DNA from: Flaviramulus multivorans
GTDB taxonomy: Bacteria; Bacteroidota; Bacteroidia; Flavobacteriales; Flavobacteriaceae
Direction of reading: 5' to 3'
Assembly: GCF_021728415.1 (NCBI RefSeq)
Contig: NZ_JAKKDV010000005.1
Span: 186,001 to 250,000, forward strand
DNA length: 64,000 nt
The notes beneath the pieces are model-generated. The model was not told the origin of the DNA and made no database searches. It saw nothing but the letters and a program-made list of their open reading frames with translations. The position numbers and the translations under genes are program-made. Within the stretch, counting starts at the first letter, position 1. Every line of letters begins with the position of its first letter. Of the stretch, positions 8,157 through 17,172 are shown in pieces.

Positions 8157-9635
8157 ATGAGTAAAAAACTTACTAGTAGAGCGGAAGATTATTCAAAATG
8201 GTATAACGAATTAGTTGTTAGAGCAGACCTAGCGGAAAACTCTGCGGTAAGGGGTTGTATGGTAATAAAGCCTTATGGATATGCTATATGGGAGAAAATG
8301 CAAGCAGAATTAGACCGAATGTTTAAGGAAACAGGGCATCAAAATGCTTATTTTCCATTATTTGTGCCTAAGAGTTTGTTTGAAGCTGAAGAGAAAAACG
8401 CTGAAGGATTTGCTAAGGAATGTGCAATTGTTACTCATTACAGGTTGCAAAACGATCCTGATAAACCAGGTAAGCTACGAGTAGATCCAGAAGCTAAGTT
8501 AGAAGAGGAACTTATTGTAAGACCAACGAGTGAGGCTATTATTTGGAATACTTACCGTAACTGGATTCAATCGTATAGAGATTTACCTATACTAATAAAT
8601 CAATGGGCTAATGTGGTGCGTTGGGAAATGCGTACCCGACTTTTTTTACGAACTGCCGAATTTTTATGGCAAGAAGGTCATACCGCGCACGAAACAAAAG
8701 AAGAAGCATTGGAAGAAGCGAGATTAATGAACAATGTATACGCTACGTTTGTTGAAAATTTCATGGCTATTCCAGTGGTGCAAGGATTAAAAAGCGAGAG
8801 CGAACGTTTTGCTGGTGCCGAAGAAACATTTTGTATTGAGGCTTTAATGCAAGATGGAAAGGCGTTACAAGCCGGAACATCTCACTTTTTAGGTCAGAAT
8901 TTCGCAAAGGCGTTTGATGTAAAGTATGCCAATAAAGAAGGTAAACAAGATTATGTTTGGGCAACATCTTGGGGTGTGTCTACGCGATTAATGGGTGCAT
9001 TAATAATGACACATAGTGATGATAACGGACTGGTTTTACCTCCTAATTTAGCACCAAATCAAGTTGTTGTAGTGCCTATTTATAAAAGTGAAGAACAACT
9101 TGATGCCATCACTGAAGTGGTTAATGGTATTATGAAAAATTTACGTAGTAAACATATTTCAGTAAAGTTTGATAACAGAGATACTTTAAGACCAGGAGCC
9201 AAATTTGCACAGCATGAATTGCAAGGTGTTCCTTTAAGAATTGCTATAGGTGCACGAGATTTAGAAAATGGAACCGTAGAATTAGCTCGACGAGATACAT
9301 TAACTAAAGAGGTTGTACCATTAGATGGTTTAGTAGATAAAGTTGAATCCTTAATGAAGGAGATTCAAAACTCTTTGTTTAATAAAGCTCTGGACTTTAG
9401 AAATAGTCATATTACCAAAGTTGATACTTTTGAAGAATTCAAAACAGTTTTAAATACCAAAACAGGCTTTTTATCTGCGCATTGGGATGGAACTGCCGAA
9501 ACGGAAGATAAAATTAAAGAGCTAACAAAAGCTACCATAAGATGTATTCCGTTAGACGGAGATGCAGAAGATGGTGTTTGTGTGTACTCTGGTAAGCCTT
9601 CAAAACGTAGAGTATTGTTTGCAAAAGCGTACTAA
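8157..9635 (+). CDS. proS: Prolyl-tRNA synthetase (short, eukaryote/archaea-like type)
   Basis: A class II synthetase of 492 residues charging tRNA-Pro. The ATG at 8157 ([20 protein letters not shown]) is chosen over an in-frame TTG at 8139 because family members begin this way. Class II elements include [15 protein letters not shown], the motif-2 strand [20 protein letters not shown] and the later [12 protein letters not shown] segment. The anticodon-binding domain (about 285-385) and a C-terminal zinc-like/PSRM domain ending in KAY follow, without the long editing insertion of the bacterial-type enzyme. It is transcribed divergently from the repeat lipoprotein and precedes tRNA-Glu and rpsT. 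Confidence 0.97.
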   Translation: MSKKLTSRAEDYSKWYNELVVRADLAENSAVRGCMVIKPYGYAIWEKMQAELDRMFKETGHQNAYFPLFVPKSLFEAEEKNAEGFAKECAIVTHYRLQNDPDKPGKLRVDPEAKLEEELIVRPTSEAIIWNTYRNWIQSYRDLPILINQWANVVRWEMRTRLFLRTAEFLWQEGHTAHETKEEALEEARLMNNVYATFVENFMAIPVVQGLKSESERFAGAEETFCIEALMQDGKALQAGTSHFLGQNFAKAFDVKYANKEGKQDYVWATSWGVSTRLMGALIMTHSDDNGLVLPPNLAPNQVVVVPIYKSEEQLDAITEVVNGIMKNLRSKHISVKFDNRDTLRPGAKFAQHELQGVPLRIAIGARDLENGTVELARRDTLTKEVVPLDGLVDKVESLMKEIQNSLFNKALDFRNSHITKVDTFEEFKTVLNTKTGFLSAHWDGTAETEDKIKELTKATIRCIPLDGDAEDGVCVYSGKPSKRRVLFAKAY

Positions 9636-9667
9636 ATAATTTTTTTTAAAAAAAGATTATATAGCAC

Positions 9668-9697
9668 TTGCAACATTTAAAAATAGTTGTATTTTTG
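9668..9697 (+). promoter_or_regulatory. Bacteroidota-type promoter upstream of tRNA-Glu/rpsT (distal)
   Basis: TTG at 9668-9670 and TATTTTTG at 9690-9697 with a 19-base spacer match the primary-sigma consensus of Bacteroidota (TTG and TAnnTTTG) fully. It lies about 85 bases before the tRNA. Confidence 0.75.
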
Positions 9698-9735
9698 CAT
9701 CCGCAATGGAAACATTGTAAGTTATTTGAAAAGTA

Positions 9736-9766
9736 TTGTAAGTTTAAATATTGTATTATAAATTTG
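9736..9766 (+). promoter_or_regulatory. Bacteroidota-type promoter directly before tRNA-Glu (proximal)
   Basis: TTG at 9736-9738 and TAAATTTG at 9759-9766 with a 20-base spacer. Initiation about 5-7 bases further would begin the transcript some ten bases before the mature tRNA end. With the distal promoter this gives a tandem pair. Confidence 0.75.
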
Positions 9767-9782
9767 CATGCTTAAAACAAAT

Positions 9783-9854
9783 GGCCCGTTCGTCTATCGG
9801 CTAGGACGCCAGGTTTTCATCCTGGTAAGAGGGGTTCGATTCCCCTACGGGCTA
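9783..9854 (+). tRNA. tRNA-Glu (UUC anticodon)
   Basis: A 72-base cloverleaf. The acceptor stem GGCCCGT pairs with ACGGGCT (one G-T pair), the anticodon stem is CCAGG/CCTGG around the loop TTTTCAT with anticodon TTC, and the T arm is GGGG-TTCGATT-CCCC. Discriminator A; CCA is not encoded. It lies 26 bases before rpsT and is probably co-transcribed with it. Confidence 0.97.
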
Positions 9855-9880
9855 CAATTTTTAAAAAAATAAAAAAACAA

Positions 9881-10132
9881 ATGGCAAATCATAAGTCAGC
9901 ATTAAAAAGAATTAGAAGTAGCGAAGCAAAACGTTTGGTTAATAAATACAAGCATAAAACGACTCGTAACGCTATTAAAAAATTACGTGAGTTAACAAGC
10001 AAGAAAGAGGCTGAAGCTATGTATCCTGAAGTTACTTCAATGATTGATAAATTAGCAAAGAAAAATATCATTCATGCTAATAAAGCTGCAAACCTTAAAT
10101 CTGGTTTAGCAAAACACGTTGCTGCACTCTAA
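9881..10132 (+). CDS. rpsT: 30S ribosomal protein S20
   Basis: An 83-residue, very basic, helical protein that binds 16S rRNA in the small subunit. The start [34 protein letters not shown] and the end [20 protein letters not shown] are diagnostic of S20. It follows tRNA-Glu within one likely transcript that starts at the tandem promoters 9668-9766 and ends at the strong terminator at 10157-10187. Confidence 0.98.
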   Translation: MANHKSALKRIRSSEAKRLVNKYKHKTTRNAIKKLRELTSKKEAEAMYPEVTSMIDKLAKKNIIHANKAANLKSGLAKHVAAL

Positions 10133-10156
10133 TGCAAATTAAAGTTTAAAATATTC

Positions 10157-10187
10157 AAAAGCCTCTCAGAAATGAGAGGCTTTTTTT
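10157..10187 (+). terminator. Intrinsic terminator after rpsT
   Basis: AGCCTCTCA and TGAGAGGCT form a perfect stem with a GAAA tetraloop, followed by seven T. Confidence 0.93.
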
Positions 10188-10258
10188 ATTCAATTATTTC
10201 TTCAATTTTTCTTACCAGTTTAAATATAATTGTTGAATTTTTTTCTTCAATAAATTCA

Positions 10259-10305
10259 TATATGACAAAAATCATATAATACTATTTTGTTTCGGTAGAA
10301 CTTTG
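10259..10305 (+). promoter_or_regulatory. Candidate Crp/Fnr-family site and promoter of the YceI-porin group
   Basis: TATATGA (10259-10265) and TCATATA (10272-10278) form a perfect palindrome with a 6-base spacer, the geometry of Crp/Fnr-type operators. A GAACTTTG (10298-10305), one base off TAnnTTTG, lies downstream and lacks a TTG at the normal distance. The palindrome centre would be about 41-42 bases before the predicted start, where class II activators bind. Confidence 0.45.
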
Positions 10306-10330
10306 CATAGTAATATTAATCTTAAATACT

Positions 10331-10918
10331 ATGCGAACGATTAAAACAATAAAAAGTATAAAATTTATCAGCTTGATTGTATTGCTCTTTACAATCTCAA
10401 ATGTGCTTCAAGCGCAAGAATTCACTTTAAATAATAAAGAATCTTCATTAACAGTTTTTGGAACTTCAAGTTTACACGATTGGCACGTTGTAGCGGAAAC
10501 AATGAGCGGTAAAATCGTATTTGTAAGCACAGAAACTGGCGACTTGCGAAAATGTGATTTTGAAGTAATAGCAGAAAGCCTTAAAAGTGGTAAAAAGTCT
10601 ATGGATAAAAACACTTATAAAGCTTTAAAAACCGATTCGCATAAAACAATAACTTTTCAACTTGCTGAAGTAAAAGATATTGTAAAAAAAGAAACAGGTA
10701 AGTTTTTGTTAAAGTGCACGGGTAATTTAACCATTGCTAATGTAAAAAAGTTAGTTCCTATGCAATTTAGTCTTGAAATTGTAAATGGCAAAGTCATATT
10801 AACTGGTGAAAAAGCTATTAAAATGACAGACTTTAACATAGAACCACCAAAAGCTTTACTGGGTACCATAACCACAGGAGACGACATCACAATAAAATTT
10901 AAAACAATTTATAAATAA
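10331..10918 (+). CDS. YceI-family periplasmic lipid-binding-like protein (first copy)
   Basis: 195 residues with a signal peptide ending near residue 29 (LQAQ). The remainder has YceI features: an opening strand (ESSLTVFGTSSLHDWHVVAETMSGKIVF), the KSMDKNTYKALKTDSHKTITFQL segment, and the C-terminal KAIKMTDFNIEPPKALLGTITTGDDITIKF. YceI proteins form a lipocalin-like barrel that holds a polyisoprenoid in some members; the ligand here is unknown. It is 29 bases upstream of a porin-like gene and a second YceI-like gene follows, so the three probably act together in the envelope. Confidence 0.88.
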   Translation: MRTIKTIKSIKFISLIVLLFTISNVLQAQEFTLNNKESSLTVFGTSSLHDWHVVAETMSGKIVFVSTETGDLRKCDFEVIAESLKSGKKSMDKNTYKALKTDSHKTITFQLAEVKDIVKKETGKFLLKCTGNLTIANVKKLVPMQFSLEIVNGKVILTGEKAIKMTDFNIEPPKALLGTITTGDDITIKFKTIYK

Positions 10919-10947
10919 CTTAATAAATACACTAAAAGTAAGAACTC

Positions 10948-12213
10948 ATGAAAAATTTAATCAAAAGTAGTATACTGTTTATAACCTTATTAGTAGGAAC
11001 TAGTTTTTATGCTCAAAATAGAACATTAGATAATTATAGACAGCCAGATAAAAATGGAATTAACGTGTTTGAAGCACCAAAAGATACGGTCTCAACTTTT
11101 ACCGATATTAAAGTAAGAGTAGGTGGTTCTTCAACTTTACAATTTCAGTCTTTAGACCATGAAAATTCTGGAGCAGTAGCATTAAAAGAAATTGGAACTA
11201 ACTTTAATTTGGCAACAGCCAATTTAGACTTAGATGTTGCATTGTATGATGGTATTAGAATGCATTTACGTACCTATCTTTCTTCACGTCATCACCCAGA
11301 GCCTTATGTAAAAGGAGGGTATTTCCAAATTGATAAATTAGACTTTATTAGTGAAGGATTCTTGAGTAATTTCATGAAGAATGCCACTATTAAAATAGGT
11401 CATATGGAAAACAACTATGGTGATGCTCACTTTAGAAGAAGTGATAATGCTCAAACTATTTATAATCCATTTGTTGGAAACTTAATCATGGATGGGTTTA
11501 CAACTGAAGTAGGAGCAGAATTGTATTATCAATGTGACAGCGGATTTTTAGGAATGGTTGGCTTTACTAATGGTAAATTAAATCAAGCGGTTGACAATCC
11601 TGATACTGGAGGCGCTTCATTCTTAGCTAAATTGGGTTATGACAAACAATTTAATGATGACTTCCGTTTCAGATTAACAGGATCTCTTTACAATACGGGA
11701 GCAGTTAGAACCTCTTATTTATATAGCGCAGACAGAACCGGTTCTCGTTACTATTTGGTGTTAGAAGCTGAAGATGCTAGTACCTCTGGAAACTTTAGAT
11801 CTGGTCGTTACAATCCTAACTTTGGAAATAAAGTTACTGCTATTATGATAAATCCATTCTTAAAATATGGTGGATTAGAATTTTTCGGAACTATTGAAAC
11901 ATCAAAAGGTAGAAGAAATACCGAAACAGAAAGAAGAACTGCAAAACAGTTTGCTGGTGAACTAATTTACAGATTTGGTAACACCGAAAACTTTTACTTA
12001 GGAACCCGTTATAATAAAGTAGATGCCGAAGAAGCAAATGGTGATGATATTGAAATATCAAGATTTCAGTTAGGAGCTGGATGGTTTATGACCAATAATA
12101 TATTGCTGAAATTAGAATATGTAACCCAAAAGCATGACGGCTATAATGCCGCAAGTATTTTTGATGAAGGCAAATTTAATGGCTTAATGGCTGAAGCTGT
12201 AATAAGTTTCTAA
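10948..12213 (+). CDS. Predicted outer-membrane porin-like beta barrel
   Basis: 421 residues with a signal peptide ending FYAQ near residue 23. The body is a series of amphipathic strands (for example GIRMHLRTYLSSRHH, LGAGWFMTNNILLKLEYVTQ) and ends in a strand finishing with Phe (LMAEAVISF), the usual outer-membrane barrel signal. It resembles flavobacterial proteins annotated as porins; the substrate cannot be read. It sits between two YceI-like genes with 29-base and 109-base gaps, and a 16-bp inverted repeat (12230-12289) lies after it. Confidence 0.7.
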   Translation: MKNLIKSSILFITLLVGTSFYAQNRTLDNYRQPDKNGINVFEAPKDTVSTFTDIKVRVGGSSTLQFQSLDHENSGAVALKEIGTNFNLATANLDLDVALYDGIRMHLRTYLSSRHHPEPYVKGGYFQIDKLDFISEGFLSNFMKNATIKIGHMENNYGDAHFRRSDNAQTIYNPFVGNLIMDGFTTEVGAELYYQCDSGFLGMVGFTNGKLNQAVDNPDTGGASFLAKLGYDKQFNDDFRFRLTGSLYNTGAVRTSYLYSADRTGSRYYLVLEAEDASTSGNFRSGRYNPNFGNKVTAIMINPFLKYGGLEFFGTIETSKGRRNTETERRTAKQFAGELIYRFGNTENFYLGTRYNKVDAEEANGDDIEISRFQLGAGWFMTNNILLKLEYVTQKHDGYNAASIFDEGKFNGLMAEAVISF

Positions 12214-12229
12214 CGAATGAAAAAATGAT

Positions 12230-12289
12230 AAAGTAAGTCTTAAAGGTGTACTTCAAAAACAACAACAAATGTACTTTAAGACTTACTTT
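12230..12289. repeat. Long perfect inverted repeat between porin and second YceI gene
   Basis: AAAGTAAGTCTTAAAG at 12230-12245 is perfectly complementary to 12274-12289, loop 28 bases. The right arm runs into TAATTTTG (12289-12296), a TAnnTTTG box for the next gene. It could be a terminator-like structure, an operator, or a stabilising 3' hairpin. Confidence 0.6.
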
Positions 12290-12322
12290 AATTTTGCGAT
12301 GTAGAAAATACAAATCAAAAAA

Positions 12323-12910
12323 ATGAACAACGTAAAAAAAATATTGCTTTTAATCTCTATAATGTTAACACTAGCTTTTTCAGTTGTGTTAACAGGCAAT
12401 ACTACGGTACTAATTACTCCTGAAAGTAAATTGCTTATCAAAGGAAAAACCAATATTAATAGTTTTAAGTGTGAATTTGATATTTTAAAATTAAAGAAAC
12501 CTATCCCTGTTTTTTTTCAAAAGATAGATGATAAAATGGTTTTTGATAATACGGTATTGGTTTTAGAAAACAATTGCTTTGATTGTGGAGGTAAAGCAAT
12601 AAATAGTGATTTTCAAGAACTTTTAAAATCGGATGTGTATCCAAACACACAAATTAAATTAAAAGAAATTTGCAAGGATGCAAACAACAAAAATAAAGTA
12701 CTAGCCTTCCTAGATATTACAATTGCGGGAGTTACAAAATCTTGTAGCATTCCTGTTCAATTGAAAGGCGAGGAAACATTATTGATAGAAGGCGTTTTAA
12801 GCTTGAATATTTGTGACTTTAATTTAGAACCTCCAACAAAAGCCTTAGGCCTTATAGTAGTAAAAGATATGATTGATGTTAATTTTCAATTGGTTGTAAA
12901 AGAGTATTAA
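12323..12910 (+). CDS. YceI-like family protein (second copy)
   Basis: 195 residues with an N-terminal hydrophobic signal (KKILLLISIMLTLAFSVVL). The core fits a diverged YceI fold: SKLLIKGKTNINSFKCEF early, a middle FQELLKSDVYPNTQIKL in place of the usual Asp-rich helix, and the typical C-terminal SLNICDFNLEPPTKALGLIVVKDMIDVNFQL. Two Cys at positions around 90-94 (NNCFDCGG) are unusual and might form a disulfide or bind metal. It is the third gene of the YceI-porin-YceI group and ends at a bidirectional terminator shared with rho. Confidence 0.8.
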   Translation: MNNVKKILLLISIMLTLAFSVVLTGNTTVLITPESKLLIKGKTNINSFKCEFDILKLKKPIPVFFQKIDDKMVFDNTVLVLENNCFDCGGKAINSDFQELLKSDVYPNTQIKLKEICKDANNKNKVLAFLDITIAGVTKSCSIPVQLKGEETLLIEGVLSLNICDFNLEPPTKALGLIVVKDMIDVNFQLVVKEY

Positions 12911-12937
12911 GATTATGAAGTTCTAATTATAAATAAA

Positions 12938-12967
12938 AAAAGCCTTAACATAAAAGTTAAGGCTTTT
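12938..12967. terminator. Bidirectional terminator between the YceI gene and rho
   Basis: AAAAGCCTTAAC and GTTAAGGCTTTT form a 12-bp stem with a 6-base loop and A/T runs on both flanks, between convergent genes. Confidence 0.9.
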
Positions 12968-12991
12968 CAGTTTAATGTTTAGTTAGTCGCA

Positions 12992-14587
12992 TTATCCATT
13001 CATGGATATTAAAAATTCTTCGTTGTTTCTTGTTTGTTTAAAGCGGTCGTTAATAAACTCCATAGCTTCAACAGGATTCATATCTGCAAGGTATTTACGC
13101 ATTACCCACATACGTTGAATCGTATTGTCGTCCAATAATAAATCATCACGACGCGTACTTGAAGATGTTAAATCGATAGCAGGGAAAATTCTACGGTTCG
13201 ATATTTTTCTATCTAATTGTAGTTCCATATTACCAGTTCCTTTAAATTCTTCAAAAATCACTTCGTCCATTTTAGAACCAGTTTCAGTAAGTGCCGTAGC
13301 AATAATGGTTAAAGAACCTCCATTTTCAATGTTACGAGCAGCACCAAAGAAACGCTTTGGTTTGTGTAGTGCATTCGCATCTACACCACCACTTAATATT
13401 TTACCAGATGCTGGTTGTACGGTATTATAAGCTCTCGCTAAACGCGTAATAGAGTCTAATAATATAACAACATCATGTCCGCATTCTACCAAACGTTTTG
13501 CTTTTTCTAAAACAATGTTTGCAATTTTTACGTGTTCGTGTGCTTCTTTATCAAAGGTAGAAGCAATTACTTCACCACGTACGTTACGTTGCATATCGGT
13601 AACCTCTTCAGGACGTTCATCAATTAATAAAATCATTTGATAAACCTCAGGATGGTTCGCCGCTATGGCATTAGCAACATCTTTAAGTAACATAGTTTTA
13701 CCCGTTTTAGGTTGCGATACAATCATACCACGTTGCCCTTTTCCAATGGGAGAGAACAAATCCATAATTCGAGTAGAAATAGTACTTTGCTTTTCAGCAA
13801 GGGTAAATTTTTCTTTTGGGAATAAAGGTGTTAAATGCTCAAAAGACACGCGGTCTCTAACAACCTCGGGTTTCTGACCATTAATTTTACTCACTTTTAT
13901 TAAAGGAAAATATTTTTCACCTTCTTTTGGAGGTCTTACATGACCTAAAACAGTATCACCCGTTTTTAAACCAAACAATCTAATTTGCGATTGCGATACA
14001 TAAATATCATCAGGTGATGATAAATAGTTATAGTCCGATGAGCGTAAAAACCCATAACCATCTTGCATAATATCTAAAACACCTTCACTTTGTATAATGG
14101 CATCAAACTCATAATCAGGTTCGCGATAACGATTTCTGCTATCTTTATTTCCTGTATCTACATTACCATTTTTTTGGTTTTTATGCTGATTTTTTTGTGG
14201 GTTATTATGACTTCTCTGGTGAGGCTTTTGTTGGTTATCGTTTTGTGGCTTCGGAGCTTTATCCGCTTTGGGTGTATGCTCTTGTTTTTTTGCTGCTACT
14301 TCGTTAGCATCGTTTGCAGGAGCTGTTTCTTTTTGTTCAGGAGCTTTAGGAGCCGGTTTTTGTACACGTTGCCTTGGTACTCTTTGTTTCGGTTTTGGTT
14401 TAGTTTCAGTAGATTCAGCGGGAGCTACAACAGCTTTCACAGTACTTGGGTCTGCAGCTTGTTGGTCTAATATTTGGTAAACTAAGTCCTCTTTCTTTAA
14501 TGAACGATATTTAGATACGTTCAATTTTTTTGCAATCTCTTGTAAATCAGAGAGCTTCTTCTCTTTTAGTTGTGAAATTTCAAACAT
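12992..14587 (-). CDS. rho: Transcription termination factor Rho
   Basis: 531 residues; a hexameric RNA-dependent ATPase. The first 45 residues are the Rho N-terminal SAP-like domain ([29 protein letters not shown]). Residues about 50-160 are a low-complexity Lys/Pro/Gln/Asn-rich insertion typical of Bacteroidota Rho. The RNA-binding cold-shock domain follows ([39 protein letters not shown]), then the Walker A region [17 protein letters not shown] near residue 297, Walker B/RecA strands ([30 protein letters not shown]) and the Q/R loops. It is monocistronic by context, facing the YceI gene. Confidence 0.97.
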   Translation of the reverse strand: MFEISQLKEKKLSDLQEIAKKLNVSKYRSLKKEDLVYQILDQQAADPSTVKAVVAPAESTETKPKPKQRVPRQRVQKPAPKAPEQKETAPANDANEVAAKKQEHTPKADKAPKPQNDNQQKPHQRSHNNPQKNQHKNQKNGNVDTGNKDSRNRYREPDYEFDAIIQSEGVLDIMQDGYGFLRSSDYNYLSSPDDIYVSQSQIRLFGLKTGDTVLGHVRPPKEGEKYFPLIKVSKINGQKPEVVRDRVSFEHLTPLFPKEKFTLAEKQSTISTRIMDLFSPIGKGQRGMIVSQPKTGKTMLLKDVANAIAANHPEVYQMILLIDERPEEVTDMQRNVRGEVIASTFDKEAHEHVKIANIVLEKAKRLVECGHDVVILLDSITRLARAYNTVQPASGKILSGGVDANALHKPKRFFGAARNIENGGSLTIIATALTETGSKMDEVIFEEFKGTGNMELQLDRKISNRRIFPAIDLTSSSTRRDDLLLDDNTIQRMWVMRKYLADMNPVEAMEFINDRFKQTRNNEEFLISMNG

Positions 14588-14697
14588 TGATGTTTAATTG
14601 AATATTTTATTTTGAATACAATCTTGGTGTTATTCTGAAAAAAAAATGATTTTTATTCTGAAGATTAACCGCTTGTTATTGCGATTGTTGTGAATTA

Positions 14698-14738
14698 TTA
14701 CTGCAATTATACAACTTTATTTTATTTTTTTGCAGTAA
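14698..14738. promoter_or_regulatory. Inverted repeat between rho and the DUF4293 gene
   Basis: TTACTGCAA (14698-14706) and TTGCAGTAA (14730-14738) are perfect 9-bp arms 23 bases apart in the divergent spacer, with TATTTTTG at 14745-14752 next to them on the plus strand. This is a possible operator only. Confidence 0.35.
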
Positions 14739-14774
14739 ATCTATTATTTTTGCGGTCTAGTTTTTAAAAAAAGT

Positions 14775-15185
14775 ATGTTACAACGTATTCAAACTATATA
14801 TTTATTATTAGCTGCTGGAGTTTCTGGCGGGCTAATCTATGTGTTTGAGTTGTGGCAAACCGAAGATGGTGTAAAAGTATTTGCAAACCATACCGATTAT
14901 GTATTTGCAGCTTTTTTAACATCGGCGTTTTTTTCAATAGTTTCTATATTTCGTTACAAAAACAGGAAGTCTCAATTTATGTTGGGACGCCTTAACATCA
15001 TATTAAACTTTTTTTTACTAGGATTTTTCGTGTATCAATCTCTAAATGTATCTGGAGAAACGGCGGTTTCTGAGAAAGGTATTGGGATGCTTCTCCCTAT
15101 TGTTTCTATCGTGTTTTTGGCATTAGCCAATAAGGCCATCAAGAAGGATGAAGATCTTGTAAAATCTGTTGATAGATTGCGATAA
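14775..15185 (+). CDS. DUF4293 family integral membrane protein
   Basis: 136 residues with four predicted membrane spans (about 5-25, 45-62, 75-95 and 105-125). The start MLQRIQTIYLLLAAGVSGGLIYVF and the cytosolic RYKNRKSQFMLGRLNIILN segment are typical of DUF4293, a small Bacteroidota inner-membrane family of unknown function usually found beside rho. It is divergent from rho and ends before a terminator at 15215-15245. Confidence 0.88.
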   Translation: MLQRIQTIYLLLAAGVSGGLIYVFELWQTEDGVKVFANHTDYVFAAFLTSAFFSIVSIFRYKNRKSQFMLGRLNIILNFFLLGFFVYQSLNVSGETAVSEKGIGMLLPIVSIVFLALANKAIKKDEDLVKSVDRLR

Positions 15186-15214
15186 ACCTAACATCTTAGT
15201 AGTATTAGTGCGTT

Positions 15215-15245
15215 AAAACCCAAGGTGAAAGCTTTGGGTTTTTTT
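15215..15245 (+). terminator. Intrinsic terminator after the DUF4293 gene
   Basis: AAAACCCAA pairs with TTGGGTTTT around a 10-base loop, followed by more T residues. Confidence 0.8.
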
Positions 15246-15250
15246 ATACT

Positions 15251-15330
15251 GTCAGTTCGAGTGAATTTGCTTTTAAGCAAATTTGTATCGAGAACATAAA
15301 AAAGGATGCCGCTGCAATCCCTAACGCAAA
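15251..15330. repeat. Dispersed repeat with TTCGAGT/ATCGAGA ends and TAGGGATTG core (copy B)
   Basis: GTTCGAGT and TATCGAGAAC bracket a palindrome AATTTGCTTTTAAGCAAATT (about 15264-15283). Directly after it, GCTGCAATCCCTAACGC (about 15311-15327) is the reverse of the core seen at 17175-17190 and 5260-5277. The same two modules adjoin each other at 17173-17328. Confidence 0.65.
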
Positions 15331-15335
15331 ACGTT

Positions 15336-15833
15336 TTAGTAACGTTTATCAAACTCAATAACTTCTAAATTGTCAATTTTGTTACCATCAATCGTAAAAC
15401 GAAGCATGGTACGGGTTTTATGAAAACCGTGTTTACCAACAGCACCAGGGTTCATATGTAACAGGTTTAATTTTTTATCAGGCATCACTTTTAAAATATG
15501 CGAATGCCCACAAATAAACAGTTTTGGTGGGTTAGCTTTAATGGCGTCTCTCACGCGCATATTATAAGCATTGGGGTAGCCACCAATATGGGTTATCCAA
15601 ACATCAACACCTTCGCACATAAAACGGTTGTTTTCAGGAAACTCTAAACGTATTTGTGAGTCGTCAATATTACCATAAACAGCGCGTAAAGGTTTTAGTT
15701 CTTTTATAGCATCGGTAACCTGTAAATCGCCAATATCGCCAGCATGCCAAACTTCATCGGCTTGTTTTACATACTTTAAAATATCGTTATCTATATAACC
15801 GTGTGTGTCTGAAAGCAGTAATATTTTTGTCAT
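15336..15833 (-). CDS. Metallophosphoesterase, YfcE/MJ0936-type phosphodiesterase
   Basis: 165 residues with all metallophosphoesterase motifs: LLSDTHG near residue 7, HAGDIGD near 31, YGNIDD near 54, ITHIGG near 81, CGHSH near 106 and NPGAVG near 128. Such small enzymes are dinuclear-metal cytosolic phosphodiesterases; the natural substrate is usually unknown. It is single and convergent with the DUF4293 gene, with repeat copy B between them. Confidence 0.93.
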   Translation of the reverse strand: MTKILLLSDTHGYIDNDILKYVKQADEVWHAGDIGDLQVTDAIKELKPLRAVYGNIDDSQIRLEFPENNRFMCEGVDVWITHIGGYPNAYNMRVRDAIKANPPKLFICGHSHILKVMPDKKLNLLHMNPGAVGKHGFHKTRTMLRFTIDGNKIDNLEVIEFDKRY

Positions 15834-15959
15834 TTATGTAGTGTACAAATCTGTTTGTAAAGTTATTGATTATTGTTTTATTCTGCTGATGAATTTTTAT
15901 TGATTTTGTCAGAAAAAAATGATAACTTCGATAACTTTACCTGCAAGCTGAAAAAACGA

Positions 15960-17114
15960 ATGAAAAACAAAATACTGATTTTATTACTGACTTTATCATC
16001 AATAATTTGCTTTGGTCAGAACTCAAATGAAAATGTTCTATATGTTGTTGATTCTATTCCTTTAATAGAAGAACCTAAAGAAGGATTTGGAACATTAACG
16101 GAAAACGAAATTGATAATGTTGTTGTAGTAAAAGACACAAAAGTAATAGAATCTTCTGGCTATAAAGATTTGGATGGAATTATTTATGTTTTCACAAAAG
16201 AATATGTGAAAAGACCTGATAGCATAAAAGCAATTCCGACAACTAAATTAATGACCAAAAAAAATGGAACTTGGTATTTAAAAAATAGTTCAACACCATA
16301 TTCAGGAAAATTTATTGACTATTATCTAACTGGAAAAAAACAAGGCGAGGGAATTTTGTATAACGGAAAACTAAAAGGTAAACGTCTGCTTTACCATTTA
16401 AGTGGAAATATATCTGACGAAATTGAATACGAGAACGGAATTTCAAATGGACTTGAACAAAGATTTTATGAAGATGGAACTTTAATGCAAGAAGGCAGTT
16501 TTGAGAACGGAAAGGAAACTGGAATTTGGAAAATGTATCATCCAAACGGACAATTAAAACAACGGACAAACTTTGTGAATGGAAAAATGGATGGAGAATC
16601 AATTTCGTATTACTCAACAGGAGAAATTAAAGGAAAAAACGTTTATAAAAATGGTGTTTATCAAAAGGATAAAATAAATGACAAACTTTTCAAGTTATAC
16701 AACGAGTCTCAAGAATTGTACAAACAAGTAAACTATAAAGGAGCAATAAGGAAATTAGACAAAGCATTGGAATTGAAACCAAATTGGGCTGACGGATATT
16801 TTGCAAGAGCCACAATGAAATTAAATGATTTTCAGTTTGATGAAGCAATAGAAGATTTCAATAAAACTCTTGAGATTGAACCGTATTTTACAAATGCCTA
16901 TTCGAATCGAGCTTTTGCTATTTTAAGAAAACACGAACTTGGAAATGGTCGGACTTTATCCAAATCCAAAGACATCCAAATAATCGCTTCAAAAGAAACT
17001 GAAATACCAGAATCGGATCTGACTAAAATTTGTGCGGATTTGAAAAAAGCTGTGTCACTTGGAGATGATAATTGGATGGTTTTAGAAGCATTAGAAAAAC
17101 ATTGTAAAGAATAA
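15960..17114 (+). CDS. Secreted MORN-repeat (YwqK-like) and TPR protein
   Basis: 384 residues from the ATG at 15960; a TTG 87 bases upstream would add an unlikely leader, while the ATG begins a clear signal peptide (MKNKILILLLTLSSIICFGQ). Residues about 105-235 contain several MORN_2-like units (GTWYLKNSSTPYSGKFIDYY, GEGILYNGKLKGKRLLYH, GLEQRFYEDGTLMQEGSF, GIWKMYHPNGQLKQRT, GESISYYSTGEIKGK), as in the YwqK family. Residues about 245-330 hold two TPR units (AIRKLDKALELKPNWADGYF, AIEDFNKTLEIEPYFTNAYS). Function is unknown; export to the periplasm or surface is likely. It is flanked by repeat copies B and C. Confidence 0.75.
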   Translation: MKNKILILLLTLSSIICFGQNSNENVLYVVDSIPLIEEPKEGFGTLTENEIDNVVVVKDTKVIESSGYKDLDGIIYVFTKEYVKRPDSIKAIPTTKLMTKKNGTWYLKNSSTPYSGKFIDYYLTGKKQGEGILYNGKLKGKRLLYHLSGNISDEIEYENGISNGLEQRFYEDGTLMQEGSFENGKETGIWKMYHPNGQLKQRTNFVNGKMDGESISYYSTGEIKGKNVYKNGVYQKDKINDKLFKLYNESQELYKQVNYKGAIRKLDKALELKPNWADGYFARATMKLNDFQFDEAIEDFNKTLEIEPYFTNAYSNRAFAILRKHELGNGRTLSKSKDIQIIASKETEIPESDLTKICADLKKAVSLGDDNWMVLEALEKHCKE

Positions 17115-17172
17115 AGCCAATTGCCAACACCGTATATAATTTATTGCTAGTTCTAGTCTACTTACGAAAATC

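Noticed and set aside
8101-8157. Consensus promoter for proS
   Set aside because: TTG and TTTG strings are present but no pair has the right spacing or a full TAnnTTTG box.
14090-14470. Long plus-strand frames opposite the rho N-terminal region
   Set aside because: They are shadows of the low-complexity Lys/Pro/Gln-rich part of rho and show no independent start or family.
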